DNA of 64,000 nucleotides from Streptomyces sp. NBC_01116 (GTDB lineage: Bacteria; Actinomycetota; Actinomycetes; Streptomycetales; Streptomycetaceae), in assembly GCF_041435495.1 (NCBI RefSeq), contig NZ_CP108644.1, positions 5,317,501-5,381,500 of the forward strand, in the 5' to 3' direction. Positions 33,652 through 42,813 of this stretch are shown here, piece by piece. The notes beneath the pieces are model-generated. The model had not been told where the DNA came from and ran no database searches. It saw only the letters and a program-made list of their open reading frames with translations. The position numbers and the translations under genes were made by a program. Each line of letters begins with the position of its first letter. Positions within the stretch are counted from its first letter, which is position 1.

Positions 33652-33701
33652 TACGTGCGAGGTGCTGCGGTGCAGCGGATCGATCAGGTGGAACGGGTGG
33701 G

Positions 33702-34304
33702 TCAGTTGGCCTTGACGACCACCGACGAGCAGACCTTGTCCGCGAACGTCTGCTTCTTCGCGTCCCACAGCGGCCACAGCCAGCCGATGTAGCAGGCGAG
33801 GCTGTCCAGGAAGTGGGCCAGGCGGCGGACGAAGGCCATGCCGAAGCCCAGCGGGCGGCCGTCCGCCTCGCGCAGCAGGCGGATGCCCACGGCCTTCTTG
33901 CCGATCGTCTGGCCGGTGGTGCCCTCCTGGTACAGCTGCCAGATGGCCACGGCGAGGAGGCCGATGAAGCCGATGACGCCGAGGATCGCGCCGAACGAGT
34001 CGCCGACCGCGCCGCCGATGATGACCAGGATGTACGGGACCATCATGACGAGCCCGTCGACGATCAGTCCGCCGAAGCGCAGGCCCCAGTGGGCCAGCTC
34101 CGGCATGCCGCCGCCGTGCCCGGGCTGCTGCGGGTAACCGCCGCCGTAGGGCTGGCCGGGCTGCTGCGGGTAGCCGTAGCCCTGCGGCGGGACACCCTGC
34201 GGAGCCTGCTGCGGGTAGCCGTAACCGGGCTGCCCCTGCGGCGGGCCCTGGGGCGGCTGGCCGGGCTGCTGCCCGTACGGGTTGTTCGGGTCGCCGAAGC
34301 TCAT
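33702..34304 (-). CDS. RDD-family membrane protein
   Basis: This 200-residue protein begins with about 70 residues of Pro/Gln/Gly/Tyr repeats (GYGYPQQ, QPGQP), then an RDD domain with three membrane helices: HWGLRFGGLIVDGLVMMVPY, a middle Ile/Val/Gly helix and a C-terminal one. GQTIGKKAVGIRLL is the second typical RDD motif. RDD proteins are thought to be transporters or membrane anchors; the substrate is unknown. The open frame reaches 34388, but MSFGDPNNPYG at 34304 with GAAGGA nine bases upstream is the usual start. The gene is divergent from folD. Confidence 0.88.
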   Translation of the reverse strand: MSFGDPNNPYGQQPGQPPQGPPQGQPGYGYPQQAPQGVPPQGYGYPQQPGQPYGGGYPQQPGHGGGMPELAHWGLRFGGLIVDGLVMMVPYILVIIGGAVGDSFGAILGVIGFIGLLAVAIWQLYQEGTTGQTIGKKAVGIRLLREADGRPLGFGMAFVRRLAHFLDSLACYIGWLWPLWDAKKQTFADKVCSSVVVKAN

Positions 34305-34524
34305 AAGGGGTGTTCCTTCAACAGACGTGTGGGGACGAAATGGCCACACGGAGGAAGGACATCGATCAGCGGCCCGCCCCCCGTACAACCGCGGCCCTCA
34401 TCGTTATAAGCGGAACATATGTTTGTCCAGTCCGGGGTCCCGGATGTTGTGCAAGTGCAATGTGCGGTACGGGGGTGGCACCGGCAATTGGTATGCGGGC
34501 GGGGTCATCCGCGAGGATGGGCGC

Positions 34525-35406
34525 ATGACTGCCCAGATTCTCGATGGCAAGGCCACCGCTGCCGCGATCAAATCCGATCTGACCGTCCGTGTGGCGGCCC
34601 TCAAGGCCCAGGGGATCACTCCCGGCCTCGGAACCCTGCTCGTCGGGGACGACCCGGGCAGCCGGTGGTACGTCAACGGCAAGCACCGTGACTGCGCCCA
34701 GGTCGGCATCGGCTCCATCCAGCGCGAACTCCCCGACACCGCCACGCAGGAGGAGATCGAGGACGTCGTCCGGGAGCTCAACGACAATCCCGAGTGCACC
34801 GGTTACATCGTCCAGTTGCCGCTGCCCAAGGGCATCGACACCAACCGCGTCCTGGAGCTGATGGACCCGGCGAAGGACGCCGACGGGCTGCACCCGATGA
34901 GCCTCGGCCGCCTCGTCCTCAACGAGAGCGGCCCGCTGCCCTGCACCCCGCAGGGCGTCGTCCAGCTGCTGCGCGCGCACGGCGTGGAGATCAACGGGGC
35001 GCACGTCGTGGTCGTCGGACGCGGCGTCACCATCGGCCGGTCGATCCCGCTGCTGCTGACCCGCAAGTCGGAGAACGCCACGGTGACCCAGTGCCACACC
35101 GGCACCCGGGACCTCTCCTTCCACCTGCGGCAGGCCGACATCATCGTCGCCGCCGCCGGGGTGCAGCACCTGATCAAGCCGGAGGACGTGAAGCCGGGCG
35201 CCGCCGTGCTCGACGTCGGCGTCAGCCGGGACGCGGACGGCAAGATCGTCGGCGATGTGCACCCGGGCGTCCGCGAGGTGGCCGCCTGGGTCGCCCCCAA
35301 CCCCGGGGGCGTCGGCCCGATGACCCGCGCGCAGTTGCTGGTCAACGTGGTCGAGGCCGCCGAGCGGGCCGCCGCCGAGGCCGCCGACGCCGCCGCAACG
35401 GGCTGA
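34525..35406 (+). CDS. folD: Methylene-THF dehydrogenase / methenyl-THF cyclohydrolase
   Basis: This 293-residue bifunctional enzyme makes 10-formyl-THF from methylene-THF through two steps. Conserved features are Tyr49 and Lys53 (WYVNGKHRDC), QLPLPKGID, DADGLHPMSLGRL, the NADP-binding VVVVGRGVTIGRS, and APNPGGVGPMTRAQLL near the end. The S-x-x-Y motif reads SRWY, a small deviation that keeps the catalytic Tyr. The ATG at 34525 is preceded only by GAGGATGG. A short gap of 23 bases leads to the DUF3017 gene, probably co-transcribed. The 220-base region upstream is shared with the divergent RDD gene. Confidence 0.96.
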   Translation: MTAQILDGKATAAAIKSDLTVRVAALKAQGITPGLGTLLVGDDPGSRWYVNGKHRDCAQVGIGSIQRELPDTATQEEIEDVVRELNDNPECTGYIVQLPLPKGIDTNRVLELMDPAKDADGLHPMSLGRLVLNESGPLPCTPQGVVQLLRAHGVEINGAHVVVVGRGVTIGRSIPLLLTRKSENATVTQCHTGTRDLSFHLRQADIIVAAAGVQHLIKPEDVKPGAAVLDVGVSRDADGKIVGDVHPGVREVAAWVAPNPGGVGPMTRAQLLVNVVEAAERAAAEAADAAATG

Positions 35407-35429
35407 CGGCCGGATCCGGAGGGAACCTC

Positions 35430-36014
35430 ATGGGTGCTGGTAAGAGTCCGGCCGACCCCGCACCGGCCGGCCGGGCGGCGGCGGACGAGCCGCGCGAACC
35501 GGACGAGCGGGACGGGGCCGCAGAGCCCGACGGGTCCGCGGAGCCCACCGGGTCCACCGGACGGGACCCGGCCACGGACACCGGCACGGACGGAGCCGCG
35601 ACCGGCGGACGGCCCCGTCGGTCGCGGCGGTTCCCGCGGTTCACGCGGGACACCGCGCGCCCCGAGGGCGGCGGCAGGGCGGCGTCCGGCGACGCGCCCG
35701 CCCCGGCGCGGCAGTGGCCGCTGCTCACCGTGCTCGGCGCGGCGGGCCTCGGACTGCTGATCGTGGTGCTCGACCCGTTCGAGCAGGCGTTCCGCGTCGG
35801 CACGATCCTGATCGGCGGCGCGCTGATCGCCGGGGCCGTGCTGCGCTGGGTGGTGCCGTCGGTCGGGATGCTGGCGGTGCGGTCCCGCTTCACCGATCTG
35901 GTCACGTACGGGCTGATGGGCACGCTGATCGTGCTGCTCGCACTGGTCGCACAGCCCGAGCCCTGGCTCGACGTCCCGATCCTGGAGGACGCGGTCCGCT
36001 TCACGATCCGCTAG
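35430..36014 (+). CDS. DUF3017 membrane protein
   Basis: This 194-residue protein has a disordered acidic/Pro/Gly N-terminal half of about 95 residues and then three membrane helices (PLLTVLGAAGLGLLIVVLD, TILIGGALIAGAVLRWVV, LVTYGLMGTLIVLLALVAQ). The linker MLAVRSRFTDL between helices 2 and 3 is a mark of DUF3017 proteins, which follow folD in many Streptomyces. The function is unknown. GGAGGG lies six bases before the ATG, and the distance to folD suggests one transcript. Confidence 0.85.
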   Translation: MGAGKSPADPAPAGRAAADEPREPDERDGAAEPDGSAEPTGSTGRDPATDTGTDGAATGGRPRRSRRFPRFTRDTARPEGGGRAASGDAPAPARQWPLLTVLGAAGLGLLIVVLDPFEQAFRVGTILIGGALIAGAVLRWVVPSVGMLAVRSRFTDLVTYGLMGTLIVLLALVAQPEPWLDVPILEDAVRFTIR

Positions 36015-36043
36015 CGGGCGGGCGTCCCGCCCCGATCCGGCCC

Positions 36044-36083
36044 GTGGTGTCCGTCCCTACCCCCGAGGAGGGACGGGCACCAC
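36044..36083. terminator. Hairpin after the folD-DUF3017 pair
   Basis: GTGGTGTCCGTCCCT pairs with AGGGACGGGCACCAC (36069-36083) with one mismatch pair, 30 bases after the DUF3017 stop. The rest of the gap up to 36536 shows no certain gene. Confidence 0.7.
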
Positions 36084-36247
36084 GGCGGAACGGGGCGACC
36101 GGGCGAGGAGCCCCGGTACGCGGTGGGACGGGCGGCCCTGCCCCGTCCCGACCTCAGCGTCATGGACACGGAAGGCCGGGACAAGCGCTCACTGTGGCCT
36201 GTGGCACGGAAGTGACCATTCCGGCACGGTGTGATCGCCGCGCAACG

Positions 36248-36388
36248 ATGGCAGACTGGTCCGGCGCACAGAGCGGCACGGAGCAGGCGGAGCGGTGGCC
36301 GGCGAGTGTTCGGGGCGCGGTGTCCGGGGCGCGTGAGGACACGTACCCCGTACCGAATGCCCCCGTGCGCCTCCTCGTCAGGAACTGA
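36248..36388 (+). CDS. Possible 46-residue small protein
   Basis: A short frame starting MADWSGAQSGTEQAERWPAS ends at TGA 36386-36388. Third positions are mostly G/C and the protein looks soluble and mildly acidic. It has no visible ribosome binding site, so a leaderless start would be required. It lies in the otherwise empty 520-base gap before the XRE-DUF2690 gene and may be chance. Confidence 0.2.
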   Translation: MADWSGAQSGTEQAERWPASVRGAVSGAREDTYPVPNAPVRLLVRN

Positions 36389-36536
36389 CACCCTGGCTCC
36401 GCGCATCCTCGTGGGTAGTCCAGCCGACGGTCCGGACCGGACGGGCGGCGGACGGACCGGGGGATGTACGGGCCGGGGGCCGGCCGCAGCGGGGCTCAGC
36501 AAGTACGTCCGGGGGACATGAGGTGGGGAGAACGCG

Positions 36537-37748
36537 ATGCCTCGTTGGAAGGCACTGCCCGAAGAGCTCGACCCGCAGATCAGGGAGTTCGCCAGCCAGC
36601 TGCGCAGGCTCGTCGACCGCAGCGGGCTGAACATCAACGCGGTGGCCGACCGCACGGGTTACAGCAAGACGTCCTGGGAGCGGTATCTCAACGGGCGGCT
36701 GCTCCCCCCGCGCGGAGCCGTCCTGGCCCTCGCCGAGGTGACAGGCACCCCGCAGCACCACCTCACGACCATGTGGGAGCTGGCGGAGCGGGCCTGGAGC
36801 CGCGCCGAGATGCGCCATGACATGACGATCGAGGCCATCCGCATCACGCAGGCCCGTGCCGCGCTCGGCGAGCTCGGCACGACGTCTCCCGACGCCCCCG
36901 CGGGCGGCCGGTCCGGCCGGTCCTCCGCCGGCGGCCGGCACAGCGCGTCCGGCGCCGGTGCGCGGGTTCCCGCCGCCGCGGGCCCGGCCGGCACGGACGC
37001 CCCGCCCCGCGACGCCCACGGCAGGGACGCGTACGGCGGCGGGGCCCACGAGCCCGCCGACGACGACACGCGCCGGCTCCTCGTCCCCACCCAGCGCGGT
37101 ACCGCACCGCACCCCGACCGCCGGCAGGACCGACCGTACGACGGCGGGCGGGACCGGGGCGGGCAGCGGCCGGTGCGGAACACGGCGGAGAACACCGGCC
37201 GCGGCTCCGGCTCCGGCCGGGACAGGCGCGGCACCCGACCGGGCAGGACCACCGGCGGCCACGGGCCTGGCGCCGCCATGCTCGCCGTCGGGGCCGTCGG
37301 CGCCCTGATCGTCGTGGTCGGCGCGGTGCTGCTCGCACCGGGCGACGACGCGGCCAAGGCCGCGCCCTCCCCGTCAGCGGCCCCCACGAAGGCCGCCACG
37401 GAGCTGCCCGTGGGTGTCGAGTGCAGCGGCGCGGACTGCGCCGGGCAGGACCCCGAGGCGATGGGCTGCGGCGGTGAGTTCGCCCGTACGGTGGCCGGCG
37501 CCGTGGTCGGCGGCAGCAAGATCGAGGTCCGCTACAGCGAGGTCTGCTCCGCCTCCTGGGCCCGGCTCACCGAGGCGGCCATCGGCGACACCGTGCGGAT
37601 CACCGTCGGCGAGGGCGCGCAGAGCGGCGAGGTCATGGGGGACTCCGAGGCGTACACCCCGATGGTCGCGGTGAAGAAGGCGGCCGACGCCAAGGCCTGC
37701 GCGACGCTCACCTCCGGCACGAAGGGGTGCACCGACCCGGGCGAGTGA
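36537..37748 (+). CDS. XRE-family regulator with membrane helix and DUF2690 domain
   Basis: This 403-residue protein has an N-terminal XRE-like HTH (FASQLRRLVDRSGLNINAVA, then DRTGYSKTSWERYLNGR), a disordered Gly/Arg/Pro region (about 120-245), one membrane helix (MLAVGAVGALIVVVGAVLLA), and a C-terminal outer domain with six Cys (VECSGADCAGQDPEAMGCGG) of the DUF2690 type. The layout suggests a membrane-bound transcription factor that reads an outside signal, which is inference. GGTGGGGAG lies eight bases before the ATG. It stands alone upstream of mdh. Confidence 0.85.
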   Translation: MPRWKALPEELDPQIREFASQLRRLVDRSGLNINAVADRTGYSKTSWERYLNGRLLPPRGAVLALAEVTGTPQHHLTTMWELAERAWSRAEMRHDMTIEAIRITQARAALGELGTTSPDAPAGGRSGRSSAGGRHSASGAGARVPAAAGPAGTDAPPRDAHGRDAYGGGAHEPADDDTRRLLVPTQRGTAPHPDRRQDRPYDGGRDRGGQRPVRNTAENTGRGSGSGRDRRGTRPGRTTGGHGPGAAMLAVGAVGALIVVVGAVLLAPGDDAAKAAPSPSAAPTKAATELPVGVECSGADCAGQDPEAMGCGGEFARTVAGAVVGGSKIEVRYSEVCSASWARLTEAAIGDTVRITVGEGAQSGEVMGDSEAYTPMVAVKKAADAKACATLTSGTKGCTDPGE

Positions 37749-37934
37749 CGGCGGGTCCGGGACGGGGAAGCCAGGAGCCCCGTCGCCCGCGCGTGCGGTG
37801 GGTGACCGGTTGTGTGCGGTGCCACAGGGGGCCGGGCGGCCCGGCCCGGCCGGGTCCGATAGCCTGACCGCTGGATATCTCTTCACGTCAAGATTGGTCG
37901 CGGCGGGGAGGGTGTCCAGCACCAGGGTCCGGCA

Positions 37935-38112
37935 CCAGGGCCTGTCGTCAAACTGCCGTCGTCGCCCGAAGGGCGGCCGGGCGGCGCATGGTGCGTGCGA
38001 TCGCAAGGCGCCGGGATGGTCTTGTAGCGGAGCTACTAGGGCATTTCGGCAACGCCGCGAGCGTGCGTGCCAGGCGTCGCGCGGCAGGCGGCAGTTTGAC
38101 GGCAGGCCCTGG
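37935..38112. mobile_element. MITE-like inverted-repeat element upstream of mdh
   Basis: The ends are near-identical inverted repeats of 26 bases: CCAGGGCCTGTCGTCAAACT from 37935, with the complementary version of CCAGGGCCTGCCGTCAAACT at the other end, 24 of 26 matching. The 178-base interior has no gene and holds a small dyad GTAGC-GGA-GCTAC near 38024-38036. It ends 43 bases before the mdh ATG, so the mdh leader or promoter must lie in or next to it. The element at 49604-49780 is related at its ends (GGCCCTGCCGTC) and in part of its interior. This matches non-autonomous repeats I have seen scattered in Streptomyces genomes. Confidence 0.82.
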
Positions 38113-38155
38113 GGGGCCGGGACCCCCACCGCCAGCTGTCTAAACGGAGACCGCC

Positions 38156-39145
<990 letters not shown>

Positions 39146-39160
39146 CCCGCGCCCGCACCA

Positions 39161-39206
39161 CGCGAAAGCGCCCCCGGCGGCCTGTGCCGCCGGGGGCGCT
39201 TTCGCG
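39161..39206. terminator. Terminator of mdh
   Basis: A perfect 20-base stem (CGCGAAAGCGCCCCCGGCGG with its complement at 39187-39206) and six-base loop sit between convergent mdh and the CMD gene. Confidence 0.93.
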
Positions 39207-39228
39207 TCCTCCCCCGCCGTGAACGTGG

Positions 39229-39744
39229 TCAGCTCGTGAAATCGCCGGGCGTGTAGTGCCCGGGAGTCAGCCGGCCGGACACGCCGAAGCGGTTCCAGGC
39301 GTTGATCACGGTGATGGCCGCGATCAGCTGGGCCAGCTCGGTCTCCTCGAAGTGCTCGGCCGCCTGCTCGTACACCTCGTCCGGGACGAACCCGTCGGTC
39401 AGGACGGTGACGGCCTCGGTCAGGGCGAGCGCCGCCAGCTCCTTCGCGGTGTAGAAGTGCTGCGACTCCTTCCAGGCGCTGAGCTGGACGATCCGCTCGA
39501 CGGACTCGCCCGCCGCGAGCGCGTCCTTGCTGTGCATGTCCAGGCAGAACGCGCACTGGTTGAGCTGCGAGGCCCGGATCTTCACCAGCTCGACCAGGAC
39601 CGGGTCCAGGCCCTTGCGGGCGGCGATGTCGAGCCGGACCATCGCCTTGTAGACGTCCGGGAGGAGCTGGGAGACGGAGAGCCGGGGCGGGTGCTCGGGG
39701 ACGAGGTCGGCCGGGGCGTGGTGGTGCTCGTGCGTCGTGGTCAT
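39229..39744 (-). CDS. CMD/AhpD-family protein with CxxC motif
   Basis: This 171-residue protein belongs to the carboxymuconolactone decarboxylase/AhpD fold. The redox motif is CAFCLDMHSKDA (Cys-x-x-Cys followed by His), as in alkylhydroperoxidase-type members that reduce peroxides. The N-terminus has a His cluster (TTTHEHHHAPAD). The protein length and the AHFEETELAQLIAAI segment fit the family. It is transcribed divergently from a MocR-type regulator with only 47 bases between the starts, so it is a likely target of that regulator. Confidence 0.9.
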   Translation of the reverse strand: MTTTHEHHHAPADLVPEHPPRLSVSQLLPDVYKAMVRLDIAARKGLDPVLVELVKIRASQLNQCAFCLDMHSKDALAAGESVERIVQLSAWKESQHFYTAKELAALALTEAVTVLTDGFVPDEVYEQAAEHFEETELAQLIAAITVINAWNRFGVSGRLTPGHYTPGDFTS

Positions 39745-39791
39745 GAGGACGACGCTACGGCCCCGATGGCACCCCGGTAAGGTCCATTGGC

Positions 39792-41192
39792 ATGACGGAT
39801 TCCTGGGCCACTTTCGGCGCGGACCTGCATCTGGAACCGGTCGGCCAGGGGCTCCGCAGCGGGCTGATGGAGGCGCTGCGGGAGGCGGTGCGCACCGGCC
39901 GCCTGACCCCCGGCACCCGGCTGCCGTCCTCCCGGGTGCTCGCCGCCGACCTGGGCGTCGCCCGCAACACGGTCGCCGACGCCTACGCCGAACTGGTCGC
40001 CGAGGGCTGGCTCACCGCCCGGCAGGGCTCGGGGACCCGGGTCGCCCGGCGGTCCGCGCCGCGCCGCACCGACCCCGCGGCGGCCCCCTCCCGGCCGGTG
40101 CGGCCCCGGGCCGGGTACAACCTGAGGCCCGGCTCGCCGGACCTGTCCGCCTTTCCGCGCACCGCCTGGCTCAAGGCCGCCCGCAAGGCGCTCACCGCCG
40201 CACCCGACGAGGCCTTCGGCTACGGCGACCCGCACGGCCGCGTCGAACTGCGCACCGTGCTCGCCGAATACCTGGCGCGGGCGCGCGGGGTGTACGCCGA
40301 TCCGGAGCGCATCGTGATCTGCTCCGGCTTCGCGCACGGGCTGACGCTGCTGGGCCGGGTGCTGCGCCGGCGCGGGGTCCGGGAGATCGCCGTCGAGTCC
40401 TACAACCTCGACCTCCACACCGGCCTCCTCACCGACGCCGGGCTGCGCACCCCGTGCCTGCCCCTGGACGAGCACGGCTCCCGGACCGGCGAGCTGACCG
40501 CGCTGCGCGGCGCGGGCGCGGTCCTGCTGACCCCGGCGCACCAGTTCCCCACCGGCGTACCGCTGCACCCGGACCGGCGGGCCGCCGCCGTCGACTGGGC
40601 CAGGTCCACCGGCGGGCTGATCCTGGAGGACGACTACGACGGGGAGTTCCGGTACGACCGGCAGCCGGTGGGGGCGCTCCAGAGCCTCGACCCGGAGCGG
40701 GTCGTCCATCTCGGCACCGCCAGCAAGTCGCTGGCCCCGGGGCTGCGCCTCGGCTGGATGGTGCTGCCCCGGAGCCTGGTGGGCGAGGTGGTGGCGGCGA
40801 AGGGCGTGTCGGACTGGATGTCCGGCTCGCCCGACCAGCTGACGCTCGCGGAGTTCATCGCCTCGGGGGCGTACGACCGGCACGTGCGCTCCATGCGGCT
40901 GCGCTACCGGCGCCGCCGCGACCAGCTCGTCGCGGCGCTCGCCGAGCGCGCGCCGGGCATCGAGGTCAGCGGGATCGCGGCCGGGCTGCACGCGGTCCTC
41001 GAACTCCCGCCGGGCGCCGAGCGTTCGGTGGTCCAGGCGGCGGCGTTCCAGGGCCTGGCGCTGGACGGCCTCGCGCGCTACCGCCACCCGGACGCCCCGG
41101 CCGCCCGCGACGCCCTGGTGATCGGCTACGGCTCGCCGTCGGAGAGCGCCTGGGCGGGCGCGCTCGACGCCCTGTGCCGGGTGCTGCCGTAA
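39792..41192 (+). CDS. MocR/PdxR-type regulator (GntR HTH + aminotransferase fold)
   Basis: This 466-residue protein has a winged-helix GntR domain (residues 15-80: LREAVRTGRLTPGTRLPSSR, then VLAADLGVARNTVADAYAEL) fused to a type I aminotransferase-like domain. The PLP lysine lies in HLGTASKSLAPGLRLGWM. MocR proteins bind PLP as effector and usually control a divergent neighbour. Here that neighbour is the CMD/AhpD gene 47 bases away, and the region between must hold both promoters and the operator. The substrate or signal cannot be read from sequence. Confidence 0.92.
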   Translation: MTDSWATFGADLHLEPVGQGLRSGLMEALREAVRTGRLTPGTRLPSSRVLAADLGVARNTVADAYAELVAEGWLTARQGSGTRVARRSAPRRTDPAAAPSRPVRPRAGYNLRPGSPDLSAFPRTAWLKAARKALTAAPDEAFGYGDPHGRVELRTVLAEYLARARGVYADPERIVICSGFAHGLTLLGRVLRRRGVREIAVESYNLDLHTGLLTDAGLRTPCLPLDEHGSRTGELTALRGAGAVLLTPAHQFPTGVPLHPDRRAAAVDWARSTGGLILEDDYDGEFRYDRQPVGALQSLDPERVVHLGTASKSLAPGLRLGWMVLPRSLVGEVVAAKGVSDWMSGSPDQLTLAEFIASGAYDRHVRSMRLRYRRRRDQLVAALAERAPGIEVSGIAAGLHAVLELPPGAERSVVQAAAFQGLALDGLARYRHPDAPAARDALVIGYGSPSESAWAGALDALCRVLP

Positions 41193-41307
41193 AAGCCCGG
41201 TAGAACACAGGTTTCGAACCGGCCCTACGTCGAACTAGTCTGACAAGAAGTCCGGTGACGCAAGAGGGGCGCCGGACCCGATCGTGCACCACGGGGGAGA
41301 ACCGAAC

Positions 41308-41580
41308 ATGGCCGTACGAAGGCTGAGGTCGAGCACGGTCGTGCTCGGCGGCATGGGGCTGCTCGCCCTGACGATCACGTCCTGCGGCTCGGAGCCGGAC
41401 AAGCGCTGCGCCGACCGCACGACGCAGAAGACCCTGCCGAGCTCCGAGTGCCGCAGCGGCGGCAACGGCTCGTACTACTACGGCGGCAAGAGCGACAGCG
41501 GCAAGGTGCAGGGCGGCAGCTTCGACAAGTCGGCCGTCGACCGCGGCGGCTTCGGCTGCTCCGGCTCCGGCGGCGGCTGA
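41308..41580 (+). CDS. Small lipoprotein, YgiB-like partner of the next gene
   Basis: This 90-residue protein has a basic start (MAVRRLRSS), a hydrophobic helix and a lipobox ending LTITSC. The mature part is short, rich in Gly, Ser and Tyr (GGNGSYYYGGKSDSGKVQGG) and ends GGFGCSGSGGG. It lies five bases before a glutathionylspermidine-synthase-like gene. In enterobacteria a similar small lipoprotein (YgiB) precedes such a gene (YgiC), and the C-terminal Gly-Phe-Gly pattern is comparable; that relationship is inference. GGGGGAG precedes the ATG. Confidence 0.8.
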   Translation: MAVRRLRSSTVVLGGMGLLALTITSCGSEPDKRCADRTTQKTLPSSECRSGGNGSYYYGGKSDSGKVQGGSFDKSAVDRGGFGCSGSGGG

Positions 41581-41585
41581 CCGCC

Positions 41586-42773
41586 GTGGAACGCCGCACG
41601 ATCGAGCCGCGCCCCGGCTGGCAGGAGACCGTCGAGGCGCAGGGCGTCGTCTACCCGCTGACCCGTTACCCGGACGACTCGCTGCGCCCGTACTGGGACG
41701 AGAGCGCCTACTACGTCTTCTCGCTGCCCGAGGTCGAGGCGCTGGAAGACGTCGTCGAGGAGCTCCACACGATGTGCCTGGCCGCCGCCGCGCACATCGT
41801 CGAGCGGGACCGTTTCGCCGACCTCGGCATCACCGACCCCCGCCTCGCCGCGCTGGTCGCCGAGTCCTGGCGCCGGCGGGACGAACTGCCGTCCGTGTAC
41901 GGGCGGTTCGACCTGCGCTACGACGGCGACGGCCCGGCGAAGATGCTGGAGTACAACGCCGACACCCCGACCTCGCTGGTGGAGGCCGCGAGCGCGCAGT
42001 GGTTCTGGATGGAGGACCGGTTCCCCGGGGCCGACCAGTGGAACTCCCTGCACGAGCGGCTGGTCGACGCCTGGAAGCGGCAGGCGCCCCTGCTGCCGCC
42101 CGGACCGCTGCACTTCGCCCACTCCGACGGCGACGAGCTGGGCGAGGACCTGATGACGGTCGCGTATCTGCGCGAGACCGCCCAGCAGGCCGGGCTCGAC
42201 ACCCACGCCCTGTCCGTCGAGGAGATCGGCTGGGACCGGCTCTCGGGCCGGTTCGTCGACGAACGGCTGCGGTTCATCCGCAGCTGCTTCAAGCTCTACC
42301 CCTGGGAGTGGCTGGCCACCGACCGCTTCGGCCCGCAGGTGCTGGACACCCTCGACAACGGCGGCGGCTCCGGCACCACCTGCTGGATCGAGCCCGCCTG
42401 GAAGATGCTCCTCTCCAACAAGGCGCTCCTCGCGATCCTCTGGGAGCTGTACCCCGGCCACCCCAACCTGCTCCCCGCCTACCTCGACGGGCCACGCGAG
42501 CTGGCCGGACCCGGCGGGGCCGGATACGTCTCCAAGCCGCTGCTCGGCCGCGAGGGCGCGGGCGTCGAGCTGCACGGCCCGGGCTCGCCGCCCGTGCCGC
42601 GCGACGAGCCGTGCTGCTACCAGGAGGTGGCCCCGCTGCCCGACTTCGACGGCAACCGGGTGGTGCTCGGCGCGTGGGTCGTCGAGGACGAGGCGGCGGG
42701 GCTCGGCATCCGGGAGTCGGCGGGGCCGGTCACGGACGAGTACGCCCGCTTCCTGCCCCACGTCATCCTCTGA
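41586..42773 (+). CDS. Glutathionylspermidine synthase-like ATP-grasp protein
   Basis: This 395-residue protein matches the pre-ATP-grasp/ATP-grasp family of YgiC and YjfC. Marks are DESAYYVFSLPEVEALEDVV, KMLEYNADTPTSLVEAASAQ, WIEPAWKMLLSNKALLAIL, YVSKPLLGREGAGVEL and the final DEYARFLPHVIL. Glutathionylspermidine itself is not expected in Streptomyces, so the true amine or peptide substrate is unknown. The GTG at 41586 lacks a good ribosome binding site and depends on coupling with the lipoprotein gene five bases upstream. Its TGA is the first base triplet of a perfect terminator. Confidence 0.9.
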   Translation: MERRTIEPRPGWQETVEAQGVVYPLTRYPDDSLRPYWDESAYYVFSLPEVEALEDVVEELHTMCLAAAAHIVERDRFADLGITDPRLAALVAESWRRRDELPSVYGRFDLRYDGDGPAKMLEYNADTPTSLVEAASAQWFWMEDRFPGADQWNSLHERLVDAWKRQAPLLPPGPLHFAHSDGDELGEDLMTVAYLRETAQQAGLDTHALSVEEIGWDRLSGRFVDERLRFIRSCFKLYPWEWLATDRFGPQVLDTLDNGGGSGTTCWIEPAWKMLLSNKALLAILWELYPGHPNLLPAYLDGPRELAGPGGAGYVSKPLLGREGAGVELHGPGSPPVPRDEPCCYQEVAPLPDFDGNRVVLGAWVVEDEAAGLGIRESAGPVTDEYARFLPHVIL

Positions 42774-42808
42774 GACCGAGGGAGCCGGGACCGGCTCCCT
42801 CGGTCTCA
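42771..42808. terminator. Bidirectional terminator
   Basis: An 18-base perfect stem (TGAGACCGAGGGAGCCGG and complement at 42791-42808) includes the stop of the upstream gene and reaches to 6 bases before the end of the convergent rocD. Confidence 0.92.
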
Positions 42809-42813
42809 GGTCC

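Noticed and set aside
34305..34524. Tetrahydrofolate riboswitch before folD
   Set aside because: No matching conserved junction could be seen; the region just looks like two divergent promoters.
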